Below are positions 52,633 to 61,716 of a DNA stretch of 64,000 nucleotides, one piece after another. The notes beneath the pieces were generated by a model. That model did no database searches. It was not told where the DNA came from and worked only from the letters and a program-made list of their open reading frames with translations. Source of the stretch: G963675935 sp963675935 (GTDB lineage: Bacteria > Planctomycetota > Planctomycetia > Pirellulales > Thermoguttaceae); the NCBI GenBank assembly GCA_963675935.2, contig CAXXPV010000008.1, positions 248,001-312,000 of the forward strand. Reading direction: 5' to 3'. A program made the translations under genes and the position numbers. The first letter of the stretch is position 1. Every line of letters starts with the position of its first letter.

Positions 52633-53949
52633 ATGTCATTGTTTGACGCCGCGGAAGCCGAGAATCGCCAAAAAGCCCAGCCGCTCGCGGCGCGGATGCG
52701 GCCCGCGTCGCTCGATGAGTTCGTCGGGCAACAACATTTTCTTGGCGAAGGGAAACTGTTGCGCCGGCTGCTGGCCGCCGACCGGCTCGGGTCGGTGATT
52801 TTTTACGGCCCGCCCGGCAGTGGAAAAACCACGCTCGCCCGTTTGCTGGCCGGCGCGACAAAAAGCCACTTTTGCCAAGTCAGCGCGGTGGCCAGCGGCG
52901 TGAAGGAACTTCGCGAAATCCTGGCCCAGGCCGTCGATCGACTGTCGGCCGCCGGACAGCGGACGCTGCTGTTCGTCGATGAAATCCACCGGTTCAACAA
53001 GGCCCAGCAAGACGTGCTGCTGCCCGACGTGGAAGACGGCGTGGTTATTCTCGTCGGCGCGACGACCGAAAATCCTTTCTTCACGATCAACAGCGCGCTG
53101 GTGAGCCGCAGCCGGGTGTTCCAGTTCCAGCCGCTTTCGACCGACGACATCAAAACGCTGCTGCGCCGAGCGACGGCCGACAAGGATCGCGGCCTTGGCT
53201 ATCGAAAAATCAATTTACACGACGACGCCCTCGATTTTCTGGCCGAGGTAAGCGACGGCGACGCGCGCCGTGCATTGTCGGCGCTCGAGATCGGCGTGCT
53301 TTCGAGCCACGAGCAAACGGTCGAGTTCACGCGCCAGTTGGCCGCCGAGTCGGTTCAGCGCAAGGCGGTGCAATATGACCGGCAGGGAGACTCGCACTAC
53401 GACTCCATTAGCGCGCTCATCAAAAGCATTCGCGGGAGCGACCCCGACGCCGCGCTGTATTGGTTGGCCCGGATGCTCGAAGGCGGCGAGGACGTGCGTT
53501 TTCTCGCCCGGCGGCTCGTGATTTTGGCAAGCGAGGACGTGGGCAACGCCGATCCGGCGGGGCTGCCGTTGGCCGTGGCCGCCGCGCACGCCTGCGAGTT
53601 GGTCGGGCTGCCGGAGTGTCAATTGACGCTTGCCCAGGCAGTGACGTATTTGGCCTGCGCGCCGAAGTCGAACGCGGCGACCCTCGGCATCGGCGAGGCG
53701 CGGGCCGACGTGCGCGAGGGCCGGCTGCTGCCCGTTCCGGTCCATCTTCGCGATGCGCACTACGGCGGGGCGAAGCGGCTCGGCCACGGCGAGGGCTATC
53801 AATACGCCCACGACGCACCCGGCGGCGTCGCCGCGCAAGACTATCTCGGCGTCGAGCGGCAGTATTATCGGCCGACCGATCGCGGTTTCGAGCGGGAGCT
53901 TTCCGAGCGTCTCGCGGCGATTCGGGCAAGGTTGCGAGGAGAAAAGTGA
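52633..53949 (+). CDS. rarA: replication-associated recombination ATPase RarA/MgsA
   Basis: A 438-residue AAA+ clamp-loader-like ATPase acting at stalled replication forks. LAARMRPASLDEFVGQQHFL at the start, Walker A FYGPPGSGKTTLARLLAG, Walker B TLLFVDEIHRFNKAQQDVLL, sensor 1 ILVGATTENPFFTIN, and the C-terminal tetramerisation domain with DPDAALYWLARMLEGGEDVR and ASEDVGNADPAGLPLAVAAA. ATG 52633 follows the stop of the remnant by nine bases. It is convergent with the isomerase gene, with 12 bases between stops. Confidence 0.96.
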   Translation: MSLFDAAEAENRQKAQPLAARMRPASLDEFVGQQHFLGEGKLLRRLLAADRLGSVIFYGPPGSGKTTLARLLAGATKSHFCQVSAVASGVKELREILAQAVDRLSAAGQRTLLFVDEIHRFNKAQQDVLLPDVEDGVVILVGATTENPFFTINSALVSRSRVFQFQPLSTDDIKTLLRRATADKDRGLGYRKINLHDDALDFLAEVSDGDARRALSALEIGVLSSHEQTVEFTRQLAAESVQRKAVQYDRQGDSHYDSISALIKSIRGSDPDAALYWLARMLEGGEDVRFLARRLVILASEDVGNADPAGLPLAVAAAHACELVGLPECQLTLAQAVTYLACAPKSNAATLGIGEARADVREGRLLPVPVHLRDAHYGGAKRLGHGEGYQYAHDAPGGVAAQDYLGVERQYYRPTDRGFERELSERLAAIRARLRGEK

Positions 53950-53961
53950 TTTCGACAACCG

Positions 53962-54975
53962 CTACCGAGCGGGCTGGTCTTCCTTGTCGAACGCGGCGTC
54001 GAACGCCAAACGGCTCGGCTCGAAATCGACCTTTTTGACGAACTCACAAGCCTCCTTCGCGCCGTGGTCGCGGTCCATGCCGCAGTCTTCCCACTCGACC
54101 GACAACGGGCCGGTGTAGCCGACGTTGTTCAAGGCGCGAATGATCTCCTCGAAATTCACGCCGCCGTGGCCCAGCGAACGGAAGTCCCAGCCGCGGTGCG
54201 GATCGCCGAAGTTCAAGTGGCTCGAAAGGATGCCGCTACGCCCGTTGAGCGTCACGGCCGCGTCCTTCATGTGGACGTGGTAGATGCGGTCGGGAAACGC
54301 GCGGATGAACTCGACCGGATCGACGCCCTGCCAAATCAAGTGGCTCGGGTCGAAGTTGAAGCCGAACTCCTCGCGATAGTTCAAGGCTTCCAACGCCCGC
54401 TCGGCCGTGTAGAGGTCGAAGGCGATTTCCGTCGGATGCACTTCCAACGCGAACTTCACGCCGCACTCGCCGAACACGTCGAGAATCGGATTGAACCGCT
54501 CGGCCAGCAGCTTGAACCCGTCGTCGATCATCTCGGGCGACACCGGCGGGAACGAGTAAAGCCACTGCCAAATGCTCGAACCGGTGAACCCGTTGACCAC
54601 GCCGACGCCCAGCTTTTGGGCGGCGCGGGCCGCGTTGGCCATGTCCTCGGCAGCCCGGGCGTTCACTTCAGCCGGATTGCCGTTGCCCCAAATATAGGGC
54701 GACAAAATCGACTTGTGACGCTCGTCGATCCGGTCCAACACCGCCTGGCCGACCAAGTGGTTGCTGATGGCGAACACCTGGAGGTTGTTCTTTTCGAGCA
54801 GTTCGCGTTTTTTGGCGCAGTAGTCGTCCTCGTCGATGGCTTTTTGGACCTCGAAGTGATCGCCCCAGCAGGCCAGTTCGAGGCCGTCGTAGCCGAAACC
54901 GCTGCATTTCCGAGCCAATTCGGCCAGGGGTAGGTCGGCCCATTGGCCCGTGAAAATCGTGACAGGTCGCGCCAT
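53962..54975 (-). CDS. sugar phosphate isomerase/epimerase (xylose isomerase-like TIM barrel)
   Basis: 337 residues. Barrel strands and metal ligands are visible: FGYDGLELACWGDHFEVQKA, VFAISNHLVGQAVLD, FALEVHPTEIAFDLYTAERA, FGFNFDPSHLIWQGVDPVEF, IYHVHMKDAAVTLNGRSGIL and YTGPLSVEWEDCGMDRDHGA (the metal-site Glu, Asp/His pairs). The family covers tagatose-3-epimerase, IolE and IolI-like enzymes; the exact substrate is not predictable. AAGGAG lies nine bases before ATG 54975. A single gene. Confidence 0.93.
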   Translation of the reverse strand: MARPVTIFTGQWADLPLAELARKCSGFGYDGLELACWGDHFEVQKAIDEDDYCAKKRELLEKNNLQVFAISNHLVGQAVLDRIDERHKSILSPYIWGNGNPAEVNARAAEDMANAARAAQKLGVGVVNGFTGSSIWQWLYSFPPVSPEMIDDGFKLLAERFNPILDVFGECGVKFALEVHPTEIAFDLYTAERALEALNYREEFGFNFDPSHLIWQGVDPVEFIRAFPDRIYHVHMKDAAVTLNGRSGILSSHLNFGDPHRGWDFRSLGHGGVNFEEIIRALNNVGYTGPLSVEWEDCGMDRDHGAKEACEFVKKVDFEPSRLAFDAAFDKEDQPAR

Positions 54976-55080
54976 TTTGAAAGCTCCTTCTGCCGAGAAA
55001 TGGGAAACGATGAACGATGGAGGAATAGCTGGTTATTTTGACACATTCGCCGGCGGATGCAACGGGGGGGAAGCCGCTTG

Positions 55081-55455
55081 CCAGGACAACTGTAAAGTCC
55101 AGGAAACCGTCATTCTGAGCGCAGCGAAGAATCTCCGTCATTCTGAGCGCAGCGAAGAATCTCCGTCATTCTGAGCGCAGCGAAGAATCTCCGTCATTCT
55201 GAGAGGCTGTGATTTTTTCGACGACTGGCGGAATCGTTGACGTAAGTCCTTATTCCTTGGTTGCCGAAACGACGAGAAATAACGACTTACGTCGCGTGCC
55301 TCGTCAAGCAGTCGAAAAAATCACATCCTCTGAGCGCAGCGAAGAATCTCCGTGGTATCGCGTAAGTTCCAGCGGGTCAACGAGATTCTTCGCTGCGCTC
55401 AGAATGACGATTTTTCCCATCTATCCCAAAAATGCGACTTTGCAGCTCTCCAGAG
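55081..55455. repeat. CTGAGCGCAGCGAAGAATCT element with three tandem 28-bp units and a nested MITE
   Basis: CAGGACAACTGTAAAGTCCA starts it and GCGACTTTGCAGCTCTCCAG ends it. The left arm GTCATTCTGAGCGCAGCGAA + GAATCTCC is repeated three times in tandem (28 bp each); a fourth repeat is split by the 126-bp element at 55203-55328. Confidence 0.9.
55203..55328. mobile_element. 126-bp MITE with 18-bp inverted ends and 5-bp target duplication
   Basis: Ends: GGCTGTGATTTTTTCGAC at 55203-55220 and GTCGAAAAAATCACATCC at 55311-55328, one mismatch. It is flanked by the direct repeat TCTGA at 55198-55202 and 55329-55333. Removing it with one TCTGA restores the repeat unit GTCATTCTGAGCGCAG exactly. Inside is a second inverted pair GACGTAAGTC/GACTTACGTC. 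Confidence 0.88.
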
Positions 55456-55465
55456 CCGCTTGCGG
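55456..55465. repeat. CCGCTTGCGG palindrome
   Basis: In GAGCCGCTTGCGGCTTCGCA, abutting the previous repeat, about 150 bases before the large gene at 55620. Confidence 0.8.
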
Positions 55466-55619
55466 CTTCGCACTTGCCACGCCGCCATACCGCCAACCTA
55501 TCTTCCTCAAAACCCCTCTTGACGGCCCCGACGTGAAACTGCCACAATCCCACCTGAACCGTTTGGGATATTCCGCCGTAAATCAAAGAAATACCCAGGT
55601 AAACGAATAGGAGTCTTTC

Positions 55620-58600
55620 ATGGAAGCCTCTGTCGCCGCCGCTGGATTCATGGCGTTTTTCACCGAGATGTTCGCGCCACTGCTGCTGTGTTCGAGCATT
55701 CCGCTGGGCTCGCCGCCGGTGGCCGATCCGGCGTTGGGCCGCGTCGCGCCGGAGCAGTGCATCCTGTACGTCGGCTGGGCCGGCATCGGCACGCCCGACC
55801 CAAAGAGCAAAAACAGCGCCGAGCGTTTCTTGGCCGATCCCGAAATTCGCCGTCTCCGGGCCGAGGCGTTGCGCAGGTTCCGGTTGCTGTGCAAGGCGTC
55901 GGCAAAAACGCCCACGACCGCCATGCTCGGCCTCGACGGCGACGGCTCGAAAATAGTCTCCGACGACGCGGCCTTGTGGTGCGAACTCTTCGTGTCGCAG
56001 CCGTGCGCTTTCTTCGTCACTCGCTACACGTCCACTCCCGAGACGTCGGACTATTATGGCGGCTTCGTGATGAACGTCGGCGACTCGCGCGAAAAAGTCG
56101 CTGCGATGCTCAAACATTATCGAGAGTTGGCCAAGGGCACGATCGAGGAAACCACGGTCGATGGATGCACGGAATATCGTCTCAAGAGCGAGGCCGCCGG
56201 CTCCTCCGCGATCAATCTCCGCTGGTCGCTGCGTGAAAAGTATCTGATCGTTGCGTTGGGCGACGAATCGCCCTCGGGCATCGCCAAACGCATGAACGGC
56301 CCGGAGCCGGAATGGTTCGCCGCGATTGCCAAGGACCTACCGATTGAGCGGCGTGCCGCCGTTGTAAAGTTCAACGTCAAACCGCTCGTTGAAGAACTGG
56401 CCGACAACATCGACCCCGATGTAGCCAAGCAGTTGGCCGCCTCGCACCTCCGCTCGCTGACGCTCGTCACCGGGCTAGACGCGGAGGACTTCGCCGCTCA
56501 TGTTTTCGTCGAAACCGACAAGATCGGCTCGGCCTTGCTGCAAGCAGCCAATCGTCCGGTGAAGATCGACGATCTGTCCGTCATTCCGCGCGACGCCACG
56601 CTGGCCCTGGCCGGGCGCGTCGATCCGAAATTCATCGCCGGCGCATTGCTATGGATGAAAGAGAATCTGCGGATGAAAGAGAACACAGAAGACCCCAAGA
56701 AGATTTCCGACAAAGACGGCGAAAATAAGGACAGCGAGAACGACGATAACGCTGCTGATTCCATATATGCGACCGGCGGCATCGGTAGCGACGTGATGCG
56801 TATGTTCGGTATCTACCAAATCAATTTACTAGAGCATTTGTGGAAGGGTTCGGGATTTGACGTGGATGAAAAACTCTGCGCCGATCTGGCCGCGTCGATC
56901 GGCGACACATGGCGGCTCTACACTTCGCCCAGCGAAGGCAGCTCGATCCTGAGCGGGTTCACCGGCGTCGTCCGCATGAAAGACGGCAAGAAGTTTGTCG
57001 AAATCTGCGAAAAACTCGTCGCTCGCGGGCCGCAAAAGACTTGGGCCGTCCGAAAGACTCGCTTCGCCGACCACGACGTTTACTATCTCGTTCGCTCGGG
57101 CGAAGACGCCGTTGGCGTTTTGACGTGGAGCCTCGCCGAAAACGAACTGGTCTGGTCGCTCGGGCCGGCGAACGTCAAAGCGTATCTGCTTCACGAGCCG
57201 GGCGTGGCGACGTTGGCCGGAGAGCCGGCCCTGGCCGAGGCGTTCCGCTCGAAGCAAACGCCGACCGTGCTTTTCTACGAAGACTCACGCGAGATGTTCC
57301 GGCTCACCTATCCACTCATGCAGGGTTTTGCCTCGGCTGCGGCGACGAAGGCCGCGTTGCCCACCGACGGCATCGATCCGATGTTGCTGCCCGCCGCACC
57401 GACCATTGCCAAGTATCTGCGGCCGGCCGTCAGCACGGTCGAGGTGACGCCGCGAGGCGTGCATGTGGCGTTGCACCAAAGCCTGCCGAACGGCAACCTG
57501 GGCGCGACGTTGTACGTTGTCGCGTTGTCGTTGTTGCCGGAAAACCCCAATGCTTTTTCGGATAATGAGGACGACAAAAAGCAAGGCGAGGAGAAGAAGG
57601 ACGGCGAGAAGAAGGACGATAGAAAATCACCGGAGCCGGAGAAAAAGCCCGTTGCGCAGTTGAAAACCTTCACGGAGAAGGAAGGCCCCTGCTCGCTGAA
57701 AGACGCAAAAAGCCACGAGAAAGCCGTCAAGATCGAACTGGGGAAGAACATCCAGGGCGATTGCAGATTTTACATCGACGAGTTTTTCGGCAAGACGATC
57801 ATCAACGCCAACATTTCGGTGAAGAACACGTCGAAGGAGCGCAGGAATTGCCAGTATTACGTGGCGTTCTTCGACAAGGACGGGAAACTCGTCGGCTGTG
57901 CGGAACAGGGACTCGGCGACGACGGCCTCGCGGCCGGTAAGGATACGAACATGTGCAGTTGCCTGATTTATCTGCCCGACGGAGCGGCCGAAACGGTCGC
58001 GTCGTACAAAGTTCGCCTTTACGAAACAGACCCGATTGCCGAGAAGAAAAAGAAGAAGGGCAAGGAGGTAACGGGCGGCGTCGGCGAGTGCGATCCGGTG
58101 AAACACGTGTGGAAGTCGTGTGAGCCGCTCGTTGGGCAACCCATTGCACCGACAGCAACCAGGGCACTAGTGCCAGAGGCCACCGGCCCCGTCTATCCTT
58201 CGACGGGTTATCCGGCCGCGACCTATTCCACTCCTTCGACGGGCTACTCAGCCACGCCTTCTTACGCGCCAGCCGTCGGCGCTGCGGCGCCCACGCGTCC
58301 ATCGCCAGCCGACGGCTACAATTCTGCCACGCCCGGCTACTCTCCTACGCCAAGCGGCTATCCCGCGACGAGTTCTAACGCCGCTCCCCTTCCTACTGCA
58401 TCTGGGTATGCCGCATCGCCTACTCCCAACGCCTACACCGCACCACCATCCACCTATTCAAACTGCGCACCTTATTGTGTGCCAGGCATGTCGCCGCAAG
58501 CCGCCCCGAAACTAAAACTCTTGACGAAGAAAGACGGCCCTTGCACGCTCAAAACCGCGAGCAGTTCCTACAACGAAAAGAACATTTGCAGGGTTGAAGT

Positions 58601-58901
58601 CGGCCAACACCTGCGCGGCGTCTGCAAATTCTACATCAGCGATGTTCTCGGCCGGCCGACGATCAGCGCGGGCATCGAGGTCACGAATCCAACGAATCTA
58701 CTCCGAGGATACCAGTATTGCGTGGCGTTTTACGACAAGGCCGGCGAGTTGATCGGCTGCTCGGAACGGAGCGACACGCGGATGATGCCCGGCTGCCAGT
58801 CGGACGATGGCTGCGTGATTTTTCTGCCCGACGACGTTGCCGAGACGGTCGCATCGTACAAGATACGGTTTTACGAATCGGACGCGACGCCCGGCAAATA
58901 G
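55620..58901 (+). CDS. large multidomain protein with two related Cys-bearing C-terminal modules
   Basis: 1,093 residues, family not recognised. N-terminal hydrophobic stretch (MAFFTEMFAPLLLCSSIPLG), then an alpha/beta region to about 650 resembling exported DUF3352-like proteins of planctomycetes (weak pattern only). A Lys/Glu/Asp linker (~655-678) leads to module 1 at ~681-805 (CSLK ... GDCRFYIDEFFGKTIINANI ... CQYYVAFFDKDGKLVGCAEQ ... LIYLPDGAAETVASYKVRLY). A Pro/Ser/Thr/Tyr-rich linker follows (~855-955, YPSTGYPAATYSTPSTGYSA). Module 2 (~964-1093) has the same pattern (GVCKFYISDVLGRPTISAGI ... YCVAFYDKAGELIGCSE). AGGAG sits seven bases before ATG. Probably secreted or surface-attached. 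Confidence 0.8.
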   Translation: MEASVAAAGFMAFFTEMFAPLLLCSSIPLGSPPVADPALGRVAPEQCILYVGWAGIGTPDPKSKNSAERFLADPEIRRLRAEALRRFRLLCKASAKTPTTAMLGLDGDGSKIVSDDAALWCELFVSQPCAFFVTRYTSTPETSDYYGGFVMNVGDSREKVAAMLKHYRELAKGTIEETTVDGCTEYRLKSEAAGSSAINLRWSLREKYLIVALGDESPSGIAKRMNGPEPEWFAAIAKDLPIERRAAVVKFNVKPLVEELADNIDPDVAKQLAASHLRSLTLVTGLDAEDFAAHVFVETDKIGSALLQAANRPVKIDDLSVIPRDATLALAGRVDPKFIAGALLWMKENLRMKENTEDPKKISDKDGENKDSENDDNAADSIYATGGIGSDVMRMFGIYQINLLEHLWKGSGFDVDEKLCADLAASIGDTWRLYTSPSEGSSILSGFTGVVRMKDGKKFVEICEKLVARGPQKTWAVRKTRFADHDVYYLVRSGEDAVGVLTWSLAENELVWSLGPANVKAYLLHEPGVATLAGEPALAEAFRSKQTPTVLFYEDSREMFRLTYPLMQGFASAAATKAALPTDGIDPMLLPAAPTIAKYLRPAVSTVEVTPRGVHVALHQSLPNGNLGATLYVVALSLLPENPNAFSDNEDDKKQGEEKKDGEKKDDRKSPEPEKKPVAQLKTFTEKEGPCSLKDAKSHEKAVKIELGKNIQGDCRFYIDEFFGKTIINANISVKNTSKERRNCQYYVAFFDKDGKLVGCAEQGLGDDGLAAGKDTNMCSCLIYLPDGAAETVASYKVRLYETDPIAEKKKKKGKEVTGGVGECDPVKHVWKSCEPLVGQPIAPTATRALVPEATGPVYPSTGYPAATYSTPSTGYSATPSYAPAVGAAAPTRPSPADGYNSATPGYSPTPSGYPATSSNAAPLPTASGYAASPTPNAYTAPPSTYSNCAPYCVPGMSPQAAPKLKLLTKKDGPCTLKTASSSYNEKNICRVEVGQHLRGVCKFYISDVLGRPTISAGIEVTNPTNLLRGYQYCVAFYDKAGELIGCSERSDTRMMPGCQSDDGCVIFLPDDVAETVASYKIRFYESDATPGK

Positions 58902-58946
58902 GTTCTATTCTCGCCAAAAGCTCCAGGCGGGCGAGAAAGCAAGTTC

Positions 58947-59105
58947 GTAGTTCCGCCTTTAGGCGGCATTCCGGCTCGCTTCCGGCTATTGACTGTCAGG
59001 TAATAAATGTCGGCGTCATTGGTGATAGAAAGCACATTTCGCGGGCCGTTGGCCCCCGGCTATTGCGACATTATCAAGCTGACAGTCAATAAAGCCGGGA
59101 CTACA
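58947..59105. repeat. inverted repeat upstream of the methyltransferase gene
   Basis: CCGGCTATTGACTGTCAG at 58982-58999 pairs with CTGACAGTCAATAAAGCCGG at 59079-59098; outer GTAGTTCC/GGGACTAC arms extend to about 58947 and 59105. Confidence 0.7.
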
Positions 59106-59163
59106 AACCAGTTTGCCGACTTCCCCTTGCCAACGGGCGATTGCGCCGCGACAATGAGCGGCC

Positions 59164-61716
59164 ATGAATCGCCCGACCGACAATGCGCCGCTAACGTCAA
59201 AAAACATTCTGCGCGATTTCGGCGACCGCTCGGCCGTCGCGCGAGAGTGCGTTTCGGCGTTGTTCGACGCCCTGGGCGAGGACGACGCCGGGGCTGTCGC
59301 GCCGTGGTCGGCTTGGTTCGGCCGCTGGGCAGGTCGTGCGCTCGATAAAATTCCGCTGCCGCTCGCCCGACTGGGCGTTCGATACGGCGTGGCCGACGAT
59401 CCGACGCGGCTGCTGTTCGCCTTGCAAAGCTATTACGCCCTATTGGTCCGGCTGTTGGCCGAACGTTTTTCTGGCGGCCGTGAACGCATCGACGATTCGC
59501 TGCCGGGCAATCCGTTCGATTGGTGTAAATCGGCAAGATCGCGGGCTGTTGGTCACGCCGTCGAGCGATTGACCGTTGCGTGCGAGGGCTATTCGCTTGG
59601 GGACTGTCCCGATTTTTGGCTCGGCAAAAATGGGACTGTCCCCTTGGGCACGGCGGCGATGAATGACGATGGCGAGTGCGATTTGTTCAAGCCGCTCTAT
59701 CAAAATCTGTTTCCGCGAGCCTTGCGTCATCTGTTGGGCGAATACTATACGCCCGACTGGCTTGCCGACCACGTGCTCGATCAGGTCGGCTACCACGGCC
59801 AGCCGGACGCTCGGCTGCTCGATCCGGCTTGCGGTTCCGGCACGTTTTTATTGTTGGCCCTGCGGCGGATGGTCGGTAGGTCCCGCTTGCCGAGCGGGAC
59901 CTGTGAAAAGGCGGAAGGCGAAAGGTCCAAGGCGGAGAAGATAAATGCAAATTGCATATTGCAAAATGAAAATTGCAAATTAGCGAAATCCAGCCCCCAG
60001 CCACCCGTCTTTCCTCTTCCCTTGCCTCAACTCGCGTCCGCTCTGTCCCGTCCGGCAGACGCGACCTACTTTCCCACGATCGTCGGCTTCGACCTGAACC
60101 CTTTGGCCGTGCTGACCGCCAGGGCGAATTGGGCCATTACGATTGCCCGGCTGCTGCCGGAACATGAACCGGCCGCGGCGCCCATCTATCTTTACGATTC
60201 CATTCTCGGGCGCGGTGAAGCTCACGGAACCGATGCGGCGTCGTTCGATTTCGTTGTCGGCAATCCGCCGTGGATCGCGTGGGACAATCTGGCCGACGAA
60301 GACCGCCGGGCGACCAAGCCGCTTTGGGAGCGGTACGGCCTGTTTTCGCTCACGGGCAACGAAGCCCGGCACGGCGGCGGCAAAAAAGACCTCTCGATGC
60401 TGATGCTCTACGCCGCGACCGACCGTTATTTGCGGCCGGCCGGCCGCTTGGGCATGGTCGTTTCGCAATCGCTCTTTCAGACGAAAGGGGCCGGCGACGG
60501 TTTTCGACGATTCCGGCTCGGCGACGACGGGCCGCCGCTCCATGTGCTTCGTGTGGACGACATGGTCGCGCTCCGACCGTTCGATGACGCCGCGACACGG
60601 ACGAGCGTCATCGTTTTGGAAAAAGGCGCGGAGACGGAGTATCCGGTGGCGTATTATCGGTGGAATAAGGGGGAAGGCGGAAGGGGGAAGGCGGAGGAGC
60701 TTGCTCGCCCGATCGACCCGGCGAGGTTGACTTCGCCGTGGTTGGTCGAGGACATGGAGAGTGTGCGGGACGTGAAGAGTGCGAAGAGCGACTACACCGC
60801 TCATCTCGGCGCGAACAGCGGCGGGGCCAACGGCGTCTATTGGGTCGAACGGCTCGGTCCGTTCTTGAACGTAGGGTGGGACAAGCTTGCGCAGTCCCAC
60901 CAGATAACTGGTGAAAAACCTTGGTGGGACTGCGCAAGCTTGTCCCACCCTACATCTCTCCCCTCGCCCGCTTGCGGGAGAGGGGCCGGGGGTGAGGGCG
61001 TTCTGATCCGCAATCTCGCCTCGCGCGGAAAGCATTCCGTCGAAACCATCGAAGCGGTCATTGAGCCGGGCCTGCTCCATCCGCTGTTGCGATGGGGCGA
61101 CATCGGCCGGTTTTCGGCCCGGCCGAAGGCTTTTTTGATTCTGACGCAAGACCCGGCCACGCGGCAGGGCATCGACGAATCGGTGATGCGGGCGAAATAT
61201 CCCCAAACGCTCGCCTACTTCGAGCGGTTCCGCGAGTTGCTCGAACGTCGGGCGGCCTACCGGCGCTACCAGCAGGGCGGGCCGTTCTACGCGATGTACA
61301 ACGTCGGGCCATACACCGTCGCGCCGATCAAGGTGGTGTGGCGGCGGATGGATCGCCGGATCAACGCGGCCGTGGTTGAGGGCGCGGCGATTCCGCAGGA
61401 GACGTGCGTGTTGGTGGCGTGCGATTCGAGCGACGAGGCTCATTATTTATGCGCGATGCTCAACAGCGCGGCGGTGAATCGTCGGGTGGCGGCGCACAGC
61501 ATGGCCGGGGCGAAGAGTTTCGGCACGCCCGGCATGTTCGACTATCTCCCGCTGCGGCGATTTCAGCCCGGCGACGCTCGCCACGCGGAGCTATCGCAAT
61601 TGAGCCGGCAGGCGCATGTTTGCGGCGAATCCGCGCCGATGGCGGAGCTTCAGGAACGCATCGACGAGTTGGCCGAAAAAGTGTGGGGTGAATCGTACTC
61701 CTCACGTTCCACGTGA
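59164..61716 (+). CDS. N6-adenine DNA methyltransferase carrying several in-frame repeat insertions
   Basis: 850 residues as written. Motif I (SAM binding) is LLDPACGSGTFLLLALRRMV, motif IV FDFVVGNPPWIAWDNLADED (NPPW), with a long C-terminal target-recognition-like region (FERFRELLERRAAYRRYQQG ... GGPFYAMYNVGPYTVAPIKV). No nuclease domain is recognised, and no partner restriction gene is nearby, so it is a solitary or type IIG-derived methylase. The frame contains four segments of dispersed repeat (59598-59645, 59876-60069, a purine-rich stretch near 60663-60705, 60871-60999) that make it about 130 residues longer than needed. The stop lies in another repeat. Activity is uncertain. Confidence 0.85.
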   Translation: MNRPTDNAPLTSKNILRDFGDRSAVARECVSALFDALGEDDAGAVAPWSAWFGRWAGRALDKIPLPLARLGVRYGVADDPTRLLFALQSYYALLVRLLAERFSGGRERIDDSLPGNPFDWCKSARSRAVGHAVERLTVACEGYSLGDCPDFWLGKNGTVPLGTAAMNDDGECDLFKPLYQNLFPRALRHLLGEYYTPDWLADHVLDQVGYHGQPDARLLDPACGSGTFLLLALRRMVGRSRLPSGTCEKAEGERSKAEKINANCILQNENCKLAKSSPQPPVFPLPLPQLASALSRPADATYFPTIVGFDLNPLAVLTARANWAITIARLLPEHEPAAAPIYLYDSILGRGEAHGTDAASFDFVVGNPPWIAWDNLADEDRRATKPLWERYGLFSLTGNEARHGGGKKDLSMLMLYAATDRYLRPAGRLGMVVSQSLFQTKGAGDGFRRFRLGDDGPPLHVLRVDDMVALRPFDDAATRTSVIVLEKGAETEYPVAYYRWNKGEGGRGKAEELARPIDPARLTSPWLVEDMESVRDVKSAKSDYTAHLGANSGGANGVYWVERLGPFLNVGWDKLAQSHQITGEKPWWDCASLSHPTSLPSPACGRGAGGEGVLIRNLASRGKHSVETIEAVIEPGLLHPLLRWGDIGRFSARPKAFLILTQDPATRQGIDESVMRAKYPQTLAYFERFRELLERRAAYRRYQQGGPFYAMYNVGPYTVAPIKVVWRRMDRRINAAVVEGAAIPQETCVLVACDSSDEAHYLCAMLNSAAVNRRVAAHSMAGAKSFGTPGMFDYLPLRRFQPGDARHAELSQLSRQAHVCGESAPMAELQERIDELAEKVWGESYSSRST
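59598..59645. repeat. GGGGACTGTCCC-type repeat inside the methyltransferase gene
   Basis: TTGGGGACTGTCCCGATTTT and its complement AATGGGACTGTCCCCTTGG are read in frame as GDCPDFWLGKNGTVPLG, which interrupts VACEGYSL...AAMNDDGE. Same GGGGACA family as the REP arms of the island. Confidence 0.85.
59876..60069. repeat. TAGGTCCCGCTTGCCGAGCGGG pair with nested AT-rich repeat, in frame
   Basis: GTAGGTCCCGCTTGCCGAGC at 59876 and its imperfect complement ending GACGCGACCTAC at 60069 enclose ~150 bases that include the direct repeat ATGCAAATTGCATATTGC / AAAATGAAAATTGCAAAT. Read as SRLPSGTCEKAEGERSKAEK and INANCILQNENCKLAKSSPQ, between motif I and the next conserved strand (TIVGFDLNPLAVLTARANWA). Confidence 0.85.
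60871..60999. repeat. GTAGGGTGGGACAAGC hairpin, copy 3, plus a CCCTCGCCCGCTTGCGGGAG arm, in frame
   Basis: 129 bases = 43 codons (VGWDKLAQSHQITGEKPWWD through AGGEG), inserted between GPFLN and VLIRNLASRG. The 83-bp hairpin is directly followed by a single arm of the 44432-44588 family. The frame is preserved exactly. Confidence 0.92.

Noticed and set aside
53460..54038. 192-codon plus-strand frame overlapping rarA
   Set aside because: Alternative frame of rarA, rich in Arg; no independent support.
55109..55202. Tandem 28-bp repeats that resemble CRISPR repeat length
   Set aside because: There are no spacers between units and no cas genes; it is an expanded arm of the CTGAGCGCAGCG family.
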